From the NCBI GenBank assembly GCA_044221555.1, contig JBGAOY010000001.1, positions 248,001-312,000 of the forward strand: 64,000 bases of DNA. Reading direction: 5' to 3'. This document shows positions 15,466 through 23,274 of the stretch, piece after piece (the first letter of the stretch is position 1; every line of letters starts with the position of its first letter). A program made the translations under genes and the position numbers. Under the pieces are notes generated by a model. The model had not been told where the DNA came from. It saw only the letters and a program-made list of their open reading frames with translations, and did no database searches. The stretch comes from JAEUJM01 sp044221555 (GTDB lineage: Bacteria; Actinomycetota; Acidimicrobiia; Acidimicrobiales; DATDAH01).

Positions 15466-15494
15466 GGGCGGCGCGCTCATCGGGCGCGCCGCCC
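15466..15494. terminator. Bidirectional terminator hairpin
   Basis: 11-bp perfect arms GGGCGGCGCGC (15466-15476) and GCGCGCCGCCC (15484-15494) with a 7-nt loop, between two converging genes. Confidence 0.65.
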
Positions 15495-15501
15495 GCAGGC
15501 T

Positions 15502-16404
15502 TCAGGCCGGCCGGCGCCGACGGCGGCTGCGGACCACCAGTGCGGCGATCACCGCCAGGGTGAGGGCGAACAGCGCCGCCGACGCGGCCCAGCCCTTGCT
15601 GCCCGGGCTGTCAGCCGGGCGCGACGACTGCGCAGCCTGGAACGCGACCTCGTCCGCCGACGATCCGTCGGTGCGCTCGGAGGTCGTGCGCTCCTCACCC
15701 GCGCCGTCGGTGGTGCTCGTCGTGGCCGTGGGTGCGACGGACGTCGTGGCCCCAGGGACGGTCGAGGCCGGTCCTCCCGCACCTCCGGTCGCCGACGCGC
15801 CGGTCGACGGCGTGCCGGCCGCGACGCCGGGCGCTCCGGGCGCGCCGGGTGCCGGCGTGGCGTCGTCGCCGGTTCCGCCGTTGCCCGTCCCGCCGGTGCC
15901 GCCCGACGAGGTGGGCGGTGTCGTGGGCGCGGGGAAGACCGACGCGAACGAGTGGAACGGGGGTGGTGAGCCGGTCCCCCACTTCCATCCCTCCACGTCG
16001 CCGTCGTGCACGCGGGTCGCGCCGGCGCCCACTCTCGAGTAGGTGAAGGCGCTGGAGCCGGCCGGGGCCCGGTGATAGGCCCAGTAGTAGCCCCGGGGAT
16101 CGCAGGTGAGGCAACTGCCGTCCGACGGGCACCCGACGCCCTGGAGGGCGCAGACCGCGCCGCCCTGGCCGTCGAACCCCTGCAGGACCGGGTCCAGGCC
16201 GGCCAACTGCAGGGCTTCGACGCCCGAGATCGAGTCGGCCTCGAATTCGATGCCCCGCACCAGCACGCCGGTGCCAGAGTCGGCCACGACGACCGCGCGG
16301 TTCGGCCCGGAGGCCGCCGCGCCCGGGGCGTGGCCGCCGACCATGGCCGCCAGCAGGCAGACGACGATGACCGCGGCGGCGCCGAGGGCGCTGCGGAGCC
16401 TCAC
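15502..16404 (-). CDS. DUF4430 (transcobalamin beta-domain-like) surface protein
   Basis: 300 residues. Signal peptide (to about 33), then a domain at 36-145 with GVEALQLAGLDP, four cysteines (C85, C92, C98, C101), and a YYWAYHRAPAG...GDVEGWKWGTG ending. This matches the DUF4430 pattern, the family named after the C-terminal domain of transcobalamin, which clamps cobalamin. A Pro/Thr/Gly-rich stalk follows, then a membrane helix (about 273-292) and a basic tail (RRRRRP), so the domain is displayed outside the cell. The GTG start overlaps the upstream stop as GTGA, coupling it to the toroid-SLH gene. It lies in a cobalamin-riboswitch operon, which supports a B12-binding role. Confidence 0.75.
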   Translation of the reverse strand: MRLRSALGAAAVIVVCLLAAMVGGHAPGAAASGPNRAVVVADSGTGVLVRGIEFEADSISGVEALQLAGLDPVLQGFDGQGGAVCALQGVGCPSDGSCLTCDPRGYYWAYHRAPAGSSAFTYSRVGAGATRVHDGDVEGWKWGTGSPPPFHSFASVFPAPTTPPTSSGGTGGTGNGGTGDDATPAPGAPGAPGVAAGTPSTGASATGGAGGPASTVPGATTSVAPTATTSTTDGAGEERTTSERTDGSSADEVAFQAAQSSRPADSPGSKGWAASAALFALTLAVIAALVVRSRRRRRPA

Positions 16405-18032
16405 GGCGTGAACTCGACGGTGGACGGCAGGCTCACGTCACCCCAGGCCGGGGCCGAGCTGGCCAGCCGGAACAACATGTTGGCGGCCTGGGCCCGGGTG
16501 AGCTTGTTCCTGGGGAGGTAGGTGCCGTTGGGCAGGAGGGTGATCACACCCGTCTCGACGGCCCAGTCGACCGCGTCGGCGTAGTAGGCCTCGTTCGGCA
16601 CGTCGCTCACCACGAGGTCGGTCGCCTCCGGGGAGCCCGCGGTCTTCCACAGCAGGTAGGCCACGCGGGCCCGGTTCACCACTCGACGAGGGAAGAAGCG
16701 GCCGCCATCGGTCACGAGGCCGGCGTCGACCATCCAGTCGACGGCGTCGTTGTACGCCGCGTTGGCCGGCACGTCGGTGAAGGTGTGGGGTGCCAGGCCC
16801 GTCGGCGCGTCCATGGTGTTCCAGAGCAGCAGGGCAAGCTGGCCGTTGGTGATCGTGCCCTTCGGCACGAACGTGCCGGTCGTCGAGCGGGTGATGCCGT
16901 TGGCCGCCATCCAGGCCACCGCCTGGGTGTACCACGCGCAGCTGGGCACGTCGGTGAAGCCCTCGACGCGCGCCGCGGCGGCCGGCGCCACGGGGAGCCA
17001 CCTGCGCGACAGCGCCTGCACCGCCTGGGTCGTGGCCGAGGTGTTCGGCTCGGGCCCGAAGGCGTCGTTCGGGCTGCGGAAGCGCCCGATGTCGTCCGAG
17101 TCGCCGCTGGTGATCTGCTGCGACCGGAGCCATGCGACCGGGTTGACGTAGCCGGTCGCCGTCACCGCGCTGCTCGACGACGTGCGCCAGCAGGAGCTGG
17201 ACAACCGCCAGCCGGCCGACGCGACGGCGAGCGCCGCCATGGCCGTGCTGTTGGTGTCGTCGGATCCGAACGACAGCCACGCGCCGGATGCCTGCTGCTG
17301 GTCGGCCAGCAGCTTCATGGCCGCGGCCACCGTCGCGTCGCCGGTGGGTACCCCGTTGGCGACGAGTGCCGTGACCGCCCTGGCGGTGCTGTCGATGTCG
17401 ATGTCGCTGCCGCTCGGGTCGCCGGCGAAGTTCCAGCCGCCGTTGGCCTGCTGGGTGTCACGCAGGTAGGCCAACGTGTCGGCCGGCGCGGCCCGTCCGA
17501 GCACTGCATGGGCGAGGAGGGCGTACAGCGTGGCGTTCAGCTCACCGTCACCGTACGAGTGGCTGTCGGGGTCCTCGCCGGCGTCCATGGCCGCCACGAG
17601 GTCGACCGGTGACCCGTCGGACGCCGGGTCGAAGGCGGCGGGGTCGAGGCCCAGCGGTCCGGCCACGAGCACGATGAACTTGGCGGCGATGCCGGCGCTC
17701 GGCGGCTCGGCCAGGAAGTCGTCGGCCCAGTCGAGCGGCGTACCGCCGGGGGCCGCCTCGTTGACGTCGTGGGACCCGACCGCGGCCAGCGCCTCGGTCT
17801 CGCTCCAGGTGGCGGTCGTCTGGGCGTTCTCGGCGATGGCCAGGATGGCATCAGGGGTCTCGAACGGCGGGAACTGCGCCACCTCGAAGCCCCCGTCGGG
17901 CTGCTGCTTCGACACGAGCCAGGCCGTGGCGCTGTCGGTGGTCTCGTCGGCGCCCGCCGGTGCCGCGAGCGCGCCGCCGACGAGCAAGGTGATGAGGGTG
18001 CTGGACAACGCCAGCCGGAACCGATGGGTCAT
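16401..18032 (-). CDS. Alpha/alpha-toroid protein with three SLH domains, B12-riboswitch-controlled
   Basis: 543 residues. Signal peptide (1-28), then a terpenoid-cyclase/prenyltransferase-like toroid (30-350). Its repeats end in KQQPDGGFE (42-50), TQQANGGW (193-200) and QQQASGAW (245-252), the same fold class as the alpha domain of intrinsic factor and transcobalamin. Three SLH domains follow (358-405, 417-464, 473-526; each FTDVP...A.dWmv..G..T..G.F.P), which would pin it to the cell wall or S-layer. ATG 18032 has GGAGG 4 nt upstream. The leader carries a cobalamin riboswitch. Catalysis is unlikely because the cyclase DXDD motif is not seen. Confidence 0.8.
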   Translation of the reverse strand: MTHRFRLALSSTLITLLVGGALAAPAGADETTDSATAWLVSKQQPDGGFEVAQFPPFETPDAILAIAENAQTTATWSETEALAAVGSHDVNEAAPGGTPLDWADDFLAEPPSAGIAAKFIVLVAGPLGLDPAAFDPASDGSPVDLVAAMDAGEDPDSHSYGDGELNATLYALLAHAVLGRAAPADTLAYLRDTQQANGGWNFAGDPSGSDIDIDSTARAVTALVANGVPTGDATVAAAMKLLADQQQASGAWLSFGSDDTNSTAMAALAVASAGWRLSSSCWRTSSSSAVTATGYVNPVAWLRSQQITSGDSDDIGRFRSPNDAFGPEPNTSATTQAVQALSRRWLPVAPAAAARVEGFTDVPSCAWYTQAVAWMAANGITRSTTGTFVPKGTITNGQLALLLWNTMDAPTGLAPHTFTDVPANAAYNDAVDWMVDAGLVTDGGRFFPRRVVNRARVAYLLWKTAGSPEATDLVVSDVPNEAYYADAVDWAVETGVITLLPNGTYLPRNKLTRAQAANMLFRLASSAPAWGDVSLPSTVEFTP

Positions 18033-18043
18033 GTGACCTCCGC

Positions 18044-18065
18044 GGGCCCTGTTCCACGAGGGCCC
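18044..18065 (-). terminator. Expression-platform hairpin of the riboswitch
   Basis: AGGGCCC (18059-18065) and GGGCCCT (18044-18050) form a 7-bp stem with an 8-nt loop directly before the GGAGG ribosome site. It could terminate or mask the ribosome site when the aptamer binds ligand. Confidence 0.45.
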
Positions 18066-18089
18066 TCTGTATGGAGCCGCCCGCTGGGG

Positions 18090-18235
18090 CCGGCTCGGCT
18101 GCGGTGAACACCGGTGGCCCGGTGTGGCGACGGCAGGTCATCTGGCTCACGGCCCGGAGGCCGCTCACAGTTGCGGGTCAGCGTCGGTCTCTCACCGACT
18201 TCCCCTACCGCCTCGGCGGGTCACCCCACCGCGGC
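18090..18235 (-). promoter_or_regulatory. Cobalamin (B12) riboswitch
   Basis: Read on the minus strand, the leader shows GGGGAAGTCGGTGAGAGACC, then GACGCTGACCCGCAACTGTG, and the B12-box-like AGCCAGATGACCTGCC (18137-18152). These appear in the order and spacing of the cobalamin aptamer. The approximate limits include flanking helices. It precedes the toroid-SLH gene. Confidence 0.85.
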
Positions 18236-18281
18236 GGTCCATCCACGACGTCCGGGCCGTGGATGACCGTTGCTGGGCCGC

Positions 18282-18311
18282 AGAGTACGCCAGCCCGGCA
18301 GACGCCCGCAA
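18282..18311 (-). promoter_or_regulatory. Promoter of the riboswitch operon
   Basis: Minus strand TTGCGG (18311-18306), 18 nt, then TACTCT (18287-18282). Transcription would start near 18275, giving a leader of about 240 nt and making this operon independent of the upstream gene. Confidence 0.5.
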
Positions 18312-18331
18312 GGACCGCGCGCGCGGCAGGG

Positions 18332-19564
18332 TCAGCGGTTGCCGCTGCGCATGATGGACACCGCGCCCACGATCAGGACCACCCCGATCACGGCCAGGAC
18401 GATCAGCGACAGCGGGACCGCCGGCGCGCCGTCGCCGCCCCCGCAGCCGACGGCGGGAGCGCGGCTGGTGGGCAGCCACCGGCCCAGGAGGCCCTGTACG
18501 GCGACTGCGGTGGACGACACCGGGTCGGGGGTGTCCCCCGCGATGCGACCGTCGGCGGACTGGTCGGCGATCAACGTGGCCGAAGGGGCCTGGTACTCGC
18601 CGTCGGGAGGCTCGGACTGGCGCCAGCACGCGGCGTCCGGGTCGTGGCCCGCAGCGCGGATGGCGCCCATCGCCCACGCCGTGGCCGTGGGGTCCGTCGG
18701 CCCGCCTCGCTCGGCCGGCCAGCCACCGTCCGAGCCCTGGTTGCGGGCCAGGAAGGCCAGTGCCCGGGTGACCGCGGTTGAACCCTCGGCGGCCACGCCG
18801 GCCGCCACGAGCGCCTCGGTGACGAGACCGGTGGTGGCGGGATCCACGTCGTTGCCGTCGGCGGTTCCCGCGGCGCTCCAGCCCCCGTTCTGCTGCTGGG
18901 CGTCCTCGAGCATCGACCGCGTGGCCTCGTTGACCGGCGTGCCCACCAGCACGAGGGCCAACGCGGCCTCGGCCGTGGCCCGGAGGCTGCCGTAGGACCC
19001 GTCGGCCCGGCGCCCCGCCGCCACGGTGTGGACCAGGTCGACCGGGTCGCCGTCGGCCCCGGGATCGAAGTTCTCGGGGTCGAGGCCCATGGCGACCACC
19101 GCCCGGCTGATCATCACCGCCGCCGCCTCGGGCGTGGGATCGGCCTGGGCCGCGGCGTCGAGGGCCTCGAGGGGACTGGCGCCGCCGCCGGTCTCGGCCG
19201 CACTCACCGCGTCGACGGCCTCCTTCGCGCTCCATTCGTCTGAGCCCTGCGCCGCTTGGGCGATCGCCGACACCGCATCCGGCGTGGCGAGTCCCGCCTC
19301 GCCGAAGCCGCCGTCGGCCGCCTGCTGGTCGAGCAGGAACCCCACCGCATCCTCCGCGGCGCGGGACACGTCGTCACCGGCGGCCGCCCTCGCCGACCGT
19401 TCGGAGGCCTCGGCACCGGCGCCTGCAGCCGCGCCCGACAAGGCGGGCGAGAAGGTGGCGACCGCCCCCACCGCGAGGGTGGCCAGCGCGGCCGCCAGGG
19501 TGGTCGAGCGGGTTCCTCGCCGGTGCCGTCGGAGCCGCGCGCCCGGTCGCGGACTTCTGACCAT
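18332..19564 (-). CDS. Second alpha/alpha-toroid protein, membrane-anchored
   Basis: 410 residues. Signal sequence (Arg-rich start, then TTLAAALATLAVGAVATF), a toroid of repeats with DQQAADGGFGEAG, AQQQNGGW and RNQGSDGGW, and a C-terminal membrane helix (about 383-404) with a short basic tail. It is a paralog of the SLH toroid: both share AMGLDPENFDPxxDGxPVDLV / PLGLDPAAFDPASDGSPVDLV. One copy is thus membrane-tethered and the other wall-bound. CAGGGT lies 6 nt before ATG 19564, and GGGGAG also fits as a ribosome site. It is divergent from the ECF transporter genes and upstream of the riboswitch operon. Likely part of the cobalamin capture set. Confidence 0.75.
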   Translation of the reverse strand: MVRSPRPGARLRRHRRGTRSTTLAAALATLAVGAVATFSPALSGAAAGAGAEASERSARAAAGDDVSRAAEDAVGFLLDQQAADGGFGEAGLATPDAVSAIAQAAQGSDEWSAKEAVDAVSAAETGGGASPLEALDAAAQADPTPEAAAVMISRAVVAMGLDPENFDPGADGDPVDLVHTVAAGRRADGSYGSLRATAEAALALVLVGTPVNEATRSMLEDAQQQNGGWSAAGTADGNDVDPATTGLVTEALVAAGVAAEGSTAVTRALAFLARNQGSDGGWPAERGGPTDPTATAWAMGAIRAAGHDPDAACWRQSEPPDGEYQAPSATLIADQSADGRIAGDTPDPVSSTAVAVQGLLGRWLPTSRAPAVGCGGGDGAPAVPLSLIVLAVIGVVLIVGAVSIMRSGNR

Positions 19565-19570
19565 CTCCCC

Positions 19571-19576
19571 ACCCTG
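19571..19576 (-). promoter_or_regulatory. -10 element of the membrane-anchored toroid gene
   Basis: CAGGGT on the minus strand with 6 nt to ATG 19564, matching the local xAnnnT-N6-start pattern. Confidence 0.4.
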
Positions 19577-19595
19577 TCATGCTGGGGGCCTCGTT

Positions 19596-20732
19596 GTGCG
19601 CACTTCCTCCCGCTTCCACGCCGTCACGTGGCTCCTCTGGGCCCTGGCCGGCGCCGCCACCGTGCAGATGGCCCCCAGCCCTGTCTACGTGGCGCTGGTC
19701 ATCGCCATCGCCGCGCTCGTGGTCGAGGTCCATCGCCTCGACACCGCCATGGCTCGGGCCTTCCCGCTGCTCGTGGCACTGGGCGTGGCCTTCGCGTTGC
19801 TCCGGGTGGTGCTCACCGCCCTCACCACCCACGGCGTCGGCCACGTGCTGTTCACCCTGCCCGAGGCCACCCTCCCCCGGCTGCTGGGTGGGTTCACCGT
19901 GGGTGGCACCGTGGAGTCGCCGGTCGTGCTGCAGGCCGCATCCGAAGGGTTCGCGGTGGTCGGCATCCTGGCGGTCTTCGGTGCGTTCAACGCGGTGATC
20001 TCGCACCACGAGTTGGTGCAGGCCACCCCTCGGGCCTTCCACGAGCCCGGGCTCATCGCCACCGTGGGCCTGGCCTTCGTGCCGTCCACCATGCTGGCGA
20101 TCCAACAGACCCGCGAGGCCGACCTGGCCCGCACCGGCGGGCAGCGGGTGGGTCGCCGCCGCGTGCTCCGCCAGCTGCTACCGGTGCTCGAGAGCGGCAT
20201 GGAGCGGGCCGTGAACCTGGCCGAGTCGATGGACTCCCGGGGCTTCGCCCGCACCCGCGGTGGCCCTCGTGAGCGGGCGGCGGGGTGGTGCGGGCTGGCC
20301 GCGCTGTTGAGCCTCGGCGCCTCGTTCCTCGCCCTCGTCGGGCGGGCCCCCCGCACCGCGGGCGTGCTCGGAGCCGTGGGCGTGGTGCTGCTGCTGGTGG
20401 CCATCGTGGTGGCCTCGCAGGCCAGTCGGGTCACCCGCTACCGGCCGCGGGCGATGACGTTGCCGGACTGGCTGGTGGCGGGGGTCGTGTGGATGACGCC
20501 GGTCGCCCTCGTGGCGCTCGAGCGTACGATCCACCCGGTGCTGCGGTGGATCACCAACCCACCCGCGTTCCCGGAGTTCTCGCCGGTCGTGGCGGCCGTG
20601 ATCCTGCTGCTCGGGCTGCCCGCGCTGGTGGCACCGGCGCGCGCGCCCTCGCCGGCCGACGCCCCGACGCCCTCGCAGGGAAGCCGTCGTGCGCGGGCCG
20701 CGCTGCCGGTCGAGGAGGCGGGGACGCGATGA
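19596..20732 (+). CDS. ECF transporter transmembrane (T) component
   Basis: 378-residue integral membrane subunit (CbiQ/EcfT type) that couples the ATPases to the substrate-binding S protein. Several hydrophobic segments flank a cytoplasmic region with the coupling-helix signature AESMDSRGF (209-217; EcfT proteins have a similar A-R-G box). The reading frame is open further upstream across the divergent gene, but GTG 19596 gives a typical start (RTSSRFHAVTWLLWALAGA). The stop overlaps the next start as ATGA. It is the first gene of a three-gene importer operon, beside cobalamin-riboswitch genes. Confidence 0.85.
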   Translation: MRTSSRFHAVTWLLWALAGAATVQMAPSPVYVALVIAIAALVVEVHRLDTAMARAFPLLVALGVAFALLRVVLTALTTHGVGHVLFTLPEATLPRLLGGFTVGGTVESPVVLQAASEGFAVVGILAVFGAFNAVISHHELVQATPRAFHEPGLIATVGLAFVPSTMLAIQQTREADLARTGGQRVGRRRVLRQLLPVLESGMERAVNLAESMDSRGFARTRGGPRERAAGWCGLAALLSLGASFLALVGRAPRTAGVLGAVGVVLLLVAIVVASQASRVTRYRPRAMTLPDWLVAGVVWMTPVALVALERTIHPVLRWITNPPAFPEFSPVVAAVILLLGLPALVAPARAPSPADAPTPSQGSRRARAALPVEEAGTR

Positions 20733-22303
20733 CCGAGGCCGTGCGGTGGGCCGGCGTCGGCTTCGCCTACCCCGACCGCGAGCGAACCCTGACCGGTATC
20801 GAGCTCACCGTCCCCGCGGGCGACGTCGTGGTGGTGGTGGGGCCGTCGGGCTCCGGCAAGAGCACCTTCCTGCGCACCATCAACGGGTTGGTGCCCCACA
20901 CCAGTGGCGGGCGGTTCCGGGGAGAGGTGGTGGTGCAGGGCCGCTCGACCCGCACCAACGCGCCGCGCGACCTGGCCGACGTGGTGGGGTTCGTCCACCA
21001 GGACCCCGAGGCGCAGTTCGTGGTGGACCACGTCGAGCACGACCTGGCCTTCGTCCTCGAGAACCTGGGCACCGGCGCCCAGGCCATGCGCCGGCGGGTC
21101 GAGGAGGTCCTCGACGCCCTGGGCATCGCCCACCTCCGCGACCGGTCCCCGGCCACCCTGTCGGGCGGTGAGCGCCAGCGCTGCGCCATCGCCGGGGCGC
21201 TCGCGTCGGCGCCGGCGGTGCTGGTCCTCGACGAGCCCACCTCCGAGCTCGACCCCCAGGGAGCCGAGGACGTGCTGGGCGCGGTCGGTCGCCTGAACGC
21301 CGATCTCGGCACCACGGTCGTGCTCGCCGAGCACCGGCTCGAGCGGGTGGCGGCGATGGCCCACCGCGCCCTCCTCATCGACGACGGTCGGGTGGTGGCC
21401 GACGGTGAGCCGGCTGCGGTGGTCGTGGACTACGACGGCGCTCCCCCGGTGACGCACCTGGGACGCCTGTTGGGCTGGTCGCCGCTGCCGCTCACCGTGC
21501 GGGACGCGCAGCTGTGCGCCCGCGCCACCGGCTGGCATCCCGACGCCGGCCTGGTGCGACCCCAGTGGGACGCCCCTGGCGAGGTGCTGCAGGCCGCCCG
21601 AGGCATCGAGGTCCGCCACGGTGGCCGGGCGGTGCTGCGCGACACCTCCCTCGAGGTGCGGGCCGGCGAGGTGGTGGCGCTGCTGGGACGCAACGGCGCG
21701 GGCAAGACCACGCTGCTGCGGGCCCTTGGCGGCTTGCACGGCCCCGACAAGGGATCTGTGGGGGGCACCGGATCGGTCGCGTACGTGCCCCAGGACCCCA
21801 ACGTGTTGCTGTTCGCATCGAGTGTGCGGGCCGAGCTTCAGGAGACGCTGCGTTTGCGGGGCATGGCCGACGACGGCCGCGTCGATCACTGGCTGGCCGC
21901 GCTGCGCCTCGAGCCGCTGGCCGAGCGTCACCCCCGCACCCTCTCGTCGGGTGAGCGCCAACGGGTGGCCGTGGCGGCCATCGCCGTCGGTGGCGCCGAC
22001 GTGCTGCTCCTCGACGAGCCCACCCGTGGCATCGACGCGGCGTCGCGGGCGGCACTCGAATTGGCGGTCCGCGAGCACGTGGCGGCCGGTGGCGCGGTGA
22101 TGCTGGCCACCCACGACATCGAGTTGGCGGCGCGCTGCGCGTCGCGCGTGGTGGTGCTGGGCGACGGCGAGGTGGTGGCCGACGGTCCGTCCCGGGAGGT
22201 GCTGTCGGGCTCGCTGTTCGCCCCGCAGGTCCTACGGGTGCTGCCCCCGTTCCTCACCGTCGACGAGGTGCGTGCCGCCCGCGACGCGGAGGCCGTGCGA
22301 TGA
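20729..22303 (+). CDS. ECF transporter fused ATPase (A and A' in one chain)
   Basis: 524-residue cytoplasmic ABC protein with two nucleotide-binding domains. The first has Walker A GPSGSGKST (38-46), Q-loop HQDPEAQF, signature LSGGERQR and Walker B VLVLDEPT. The second has Walker A GRNGAGKTT (320-328), PQDPNVLLF, signature LSSGERQR and VLLLDEPT. QDPEAQF in the first and QDPN in the second Q-loop are usual in ECF ATPases. Starts and stops overlap both neighbours as ATGA, so T, A-A' and S are made in step. Confidence 0.92.
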   Translation: MTEAVRWAGVGFAYPDRERTLTGIELTVPAGDVVVVVGPSGSGKSTFLRTINGLVPHTSGGRFRGEVVVQGRSTRTNAPRDLADVVGFVHQDPEAQFVVDHVEHDLAFVLENLGTGAQAMRRRVEEVLDALGIAHLRDRSPATLSGGERQRCAIAGALASAPAVLVLDEPTSELDPQGAEDVLGAVGRLNADLGTTVVLAEHRLERVAAMAHRALLIDDGRVVADGEPAAVVVDYDGAPPVTHLGRLLGWSPLPLTVRDAQLCARATGWHPDAGLVRPQWDAPGEVLQAARGIEVRHGGRAVLRDTSLEVRAGEVVALLGRNGAGKTTLLRALGGLHGPDKGSVGGTGSVAYVPQDPNVLLFASSVRAELQETLRLRGMADDGRVDHWLAALRLEPLAERHPRTLSSGERQRVAVAAIAVGGADVLLLDEPTRGIDAASRAALELAVREHVAAGGAVMLATHDIELAARCASRVVVLGDGEVVADGPSREVLSGSLFAPQVLRVLPPFLTVDEVRAARDAEAVR

Positions 22304-23148
22304 CGGCCACCACGCCCACGCCGACCCCCGCTCCCGTGCCCGGCCCCGGCGCCGCGGTCCGCTGGGGCGAGCGGGCGCGGCCCGTCGGGGTCTACCTGCT
22401 GATGGTGCTGCTCGGTGCCGGCGCCTTCCTCTACCCGTTCTGGTTGCCCAGCGAGGCGTTGCCCGACCAGGCCCACGCCGGTGACGCCCCCCTGGTGGCC
22501 GCCCTCGTCGGCGCCCTGGTGGTGGCCGCGGTGACCCTCGAGGTGCGACGCGGCACCATGAACGGCAGCACGGTGGCGCTGCTCGGTGTGCTGTCGGCGG
22601 CGGCCGGCCTGATGCGGCTCCTCGACCTGCCCGGAGGGGGCAGCGGCATCTTCTTCCTCGTGGTGCTCGCCGGCGCCGCCTTCGGCCCGCGGTTCGGGCT
22701 GCTGCTCGGCCTCTGCTCGATGGGGATCTCCGCGGTGATCACCGGCGGCATCGGCCCGTGGCTCCCCTTCCAGATGCTCGCCCTCGGCTGGATGGGCGCC
22801 GGCGCCGGCTTGGTGGGCCTGGTCACCGCCCGCATGCGCCCAGCCGCCGAGGTCGTGGTGCTGGCCACCTACGGGTGGGTCTGGGGCTTCCTCTACGGGG
22901 CCATCATGAACCTCTGGTTCTGGCCCTTCTCGGTGGGCAGCGGCGACCTGGCATGGAATCCGGGCCTCACCCTGGCCGAGACGCTGCACCGCTACTGGTC
23001 GTTCTACGCGGTGACCAGCCTGGGCTGGGATGCGGCCGGCGCCCTCACCAACGCCGTGCTGATCCTGGTCACGGGGGTGGCCGTGCTGGCCAGCATGCGG
23101 CGCTTCGCCCACCGGCTCGACCCCGTGGTCGAGCTCGAGGAGGCCTGA
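22300..23148 (+). CDS. ECF transporter substrate-binding (S) component, probably for cobalamin
   Basis: 282-residue membrane protein with about six helices. It has a long Pro-rich N-terminus and the segment GIGPWLPFQMLALGWMGAG, which I associate with ECF S components near cobalamin genes. ATGA overlap with the ATPase gene shows a dedicated module. The neighbourhood (DUF4430 protein, toroids, cobalamin riboswitch) points to vitamin B12 or a precursor as substrate. This is context inference; S components cannot be assigned by sequence reading alone. No SD-independent start alternative is likely. Confidence 0.75.
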   Translation: MTATTPTPTPAPVPGPGAAVRWGERARPVGVYLLMVLLGAGAFLYPFWLPSEALPDQAHAGDAPLVAALVGALVVAAVTLEVRRGTMNGSTVALLGVLSAAAGLMRLLDLPGGGSGIFFLVVLAGAAFGPRFGLLLGLCSMGISAVITGGIGPWLPFQMLALGWMGAGAGLVGLVTARMRPAAEVVVLATYGWVWGFLYGAIMNLWFWPFSVGSGDLAWNPGLTLAETLHRYWSFYAVTSLGWDAAGALTNAVLILVTGVAVLASMRRFAHRLDPVVELEEA

Positions 23149-23245
23149 GGCCGAGGAACGAGGGCGGGGCCCGAGCGGCCCGTGATCGAAGCGAACAGGA
23201 GCGGGGGGCGTGAGCGGGCGGCCGGCCCCGGGAGCGGCCGGCCCC

Positions 23246-23251
23246 TAAGCT
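23246..23251 (+). promoter_or_regulatory. -10 element of sulfotransferase copy 1
   Basis: TAAGCT, 23 nt before ATG 23275. A GGGGGGTGGAG ribosome site lies in between, so this transcript has a short leader. Confidence 0.45.
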
Positions 23252-23274
23252 CGCCGTCGGGGGGTGGAGTGCAC

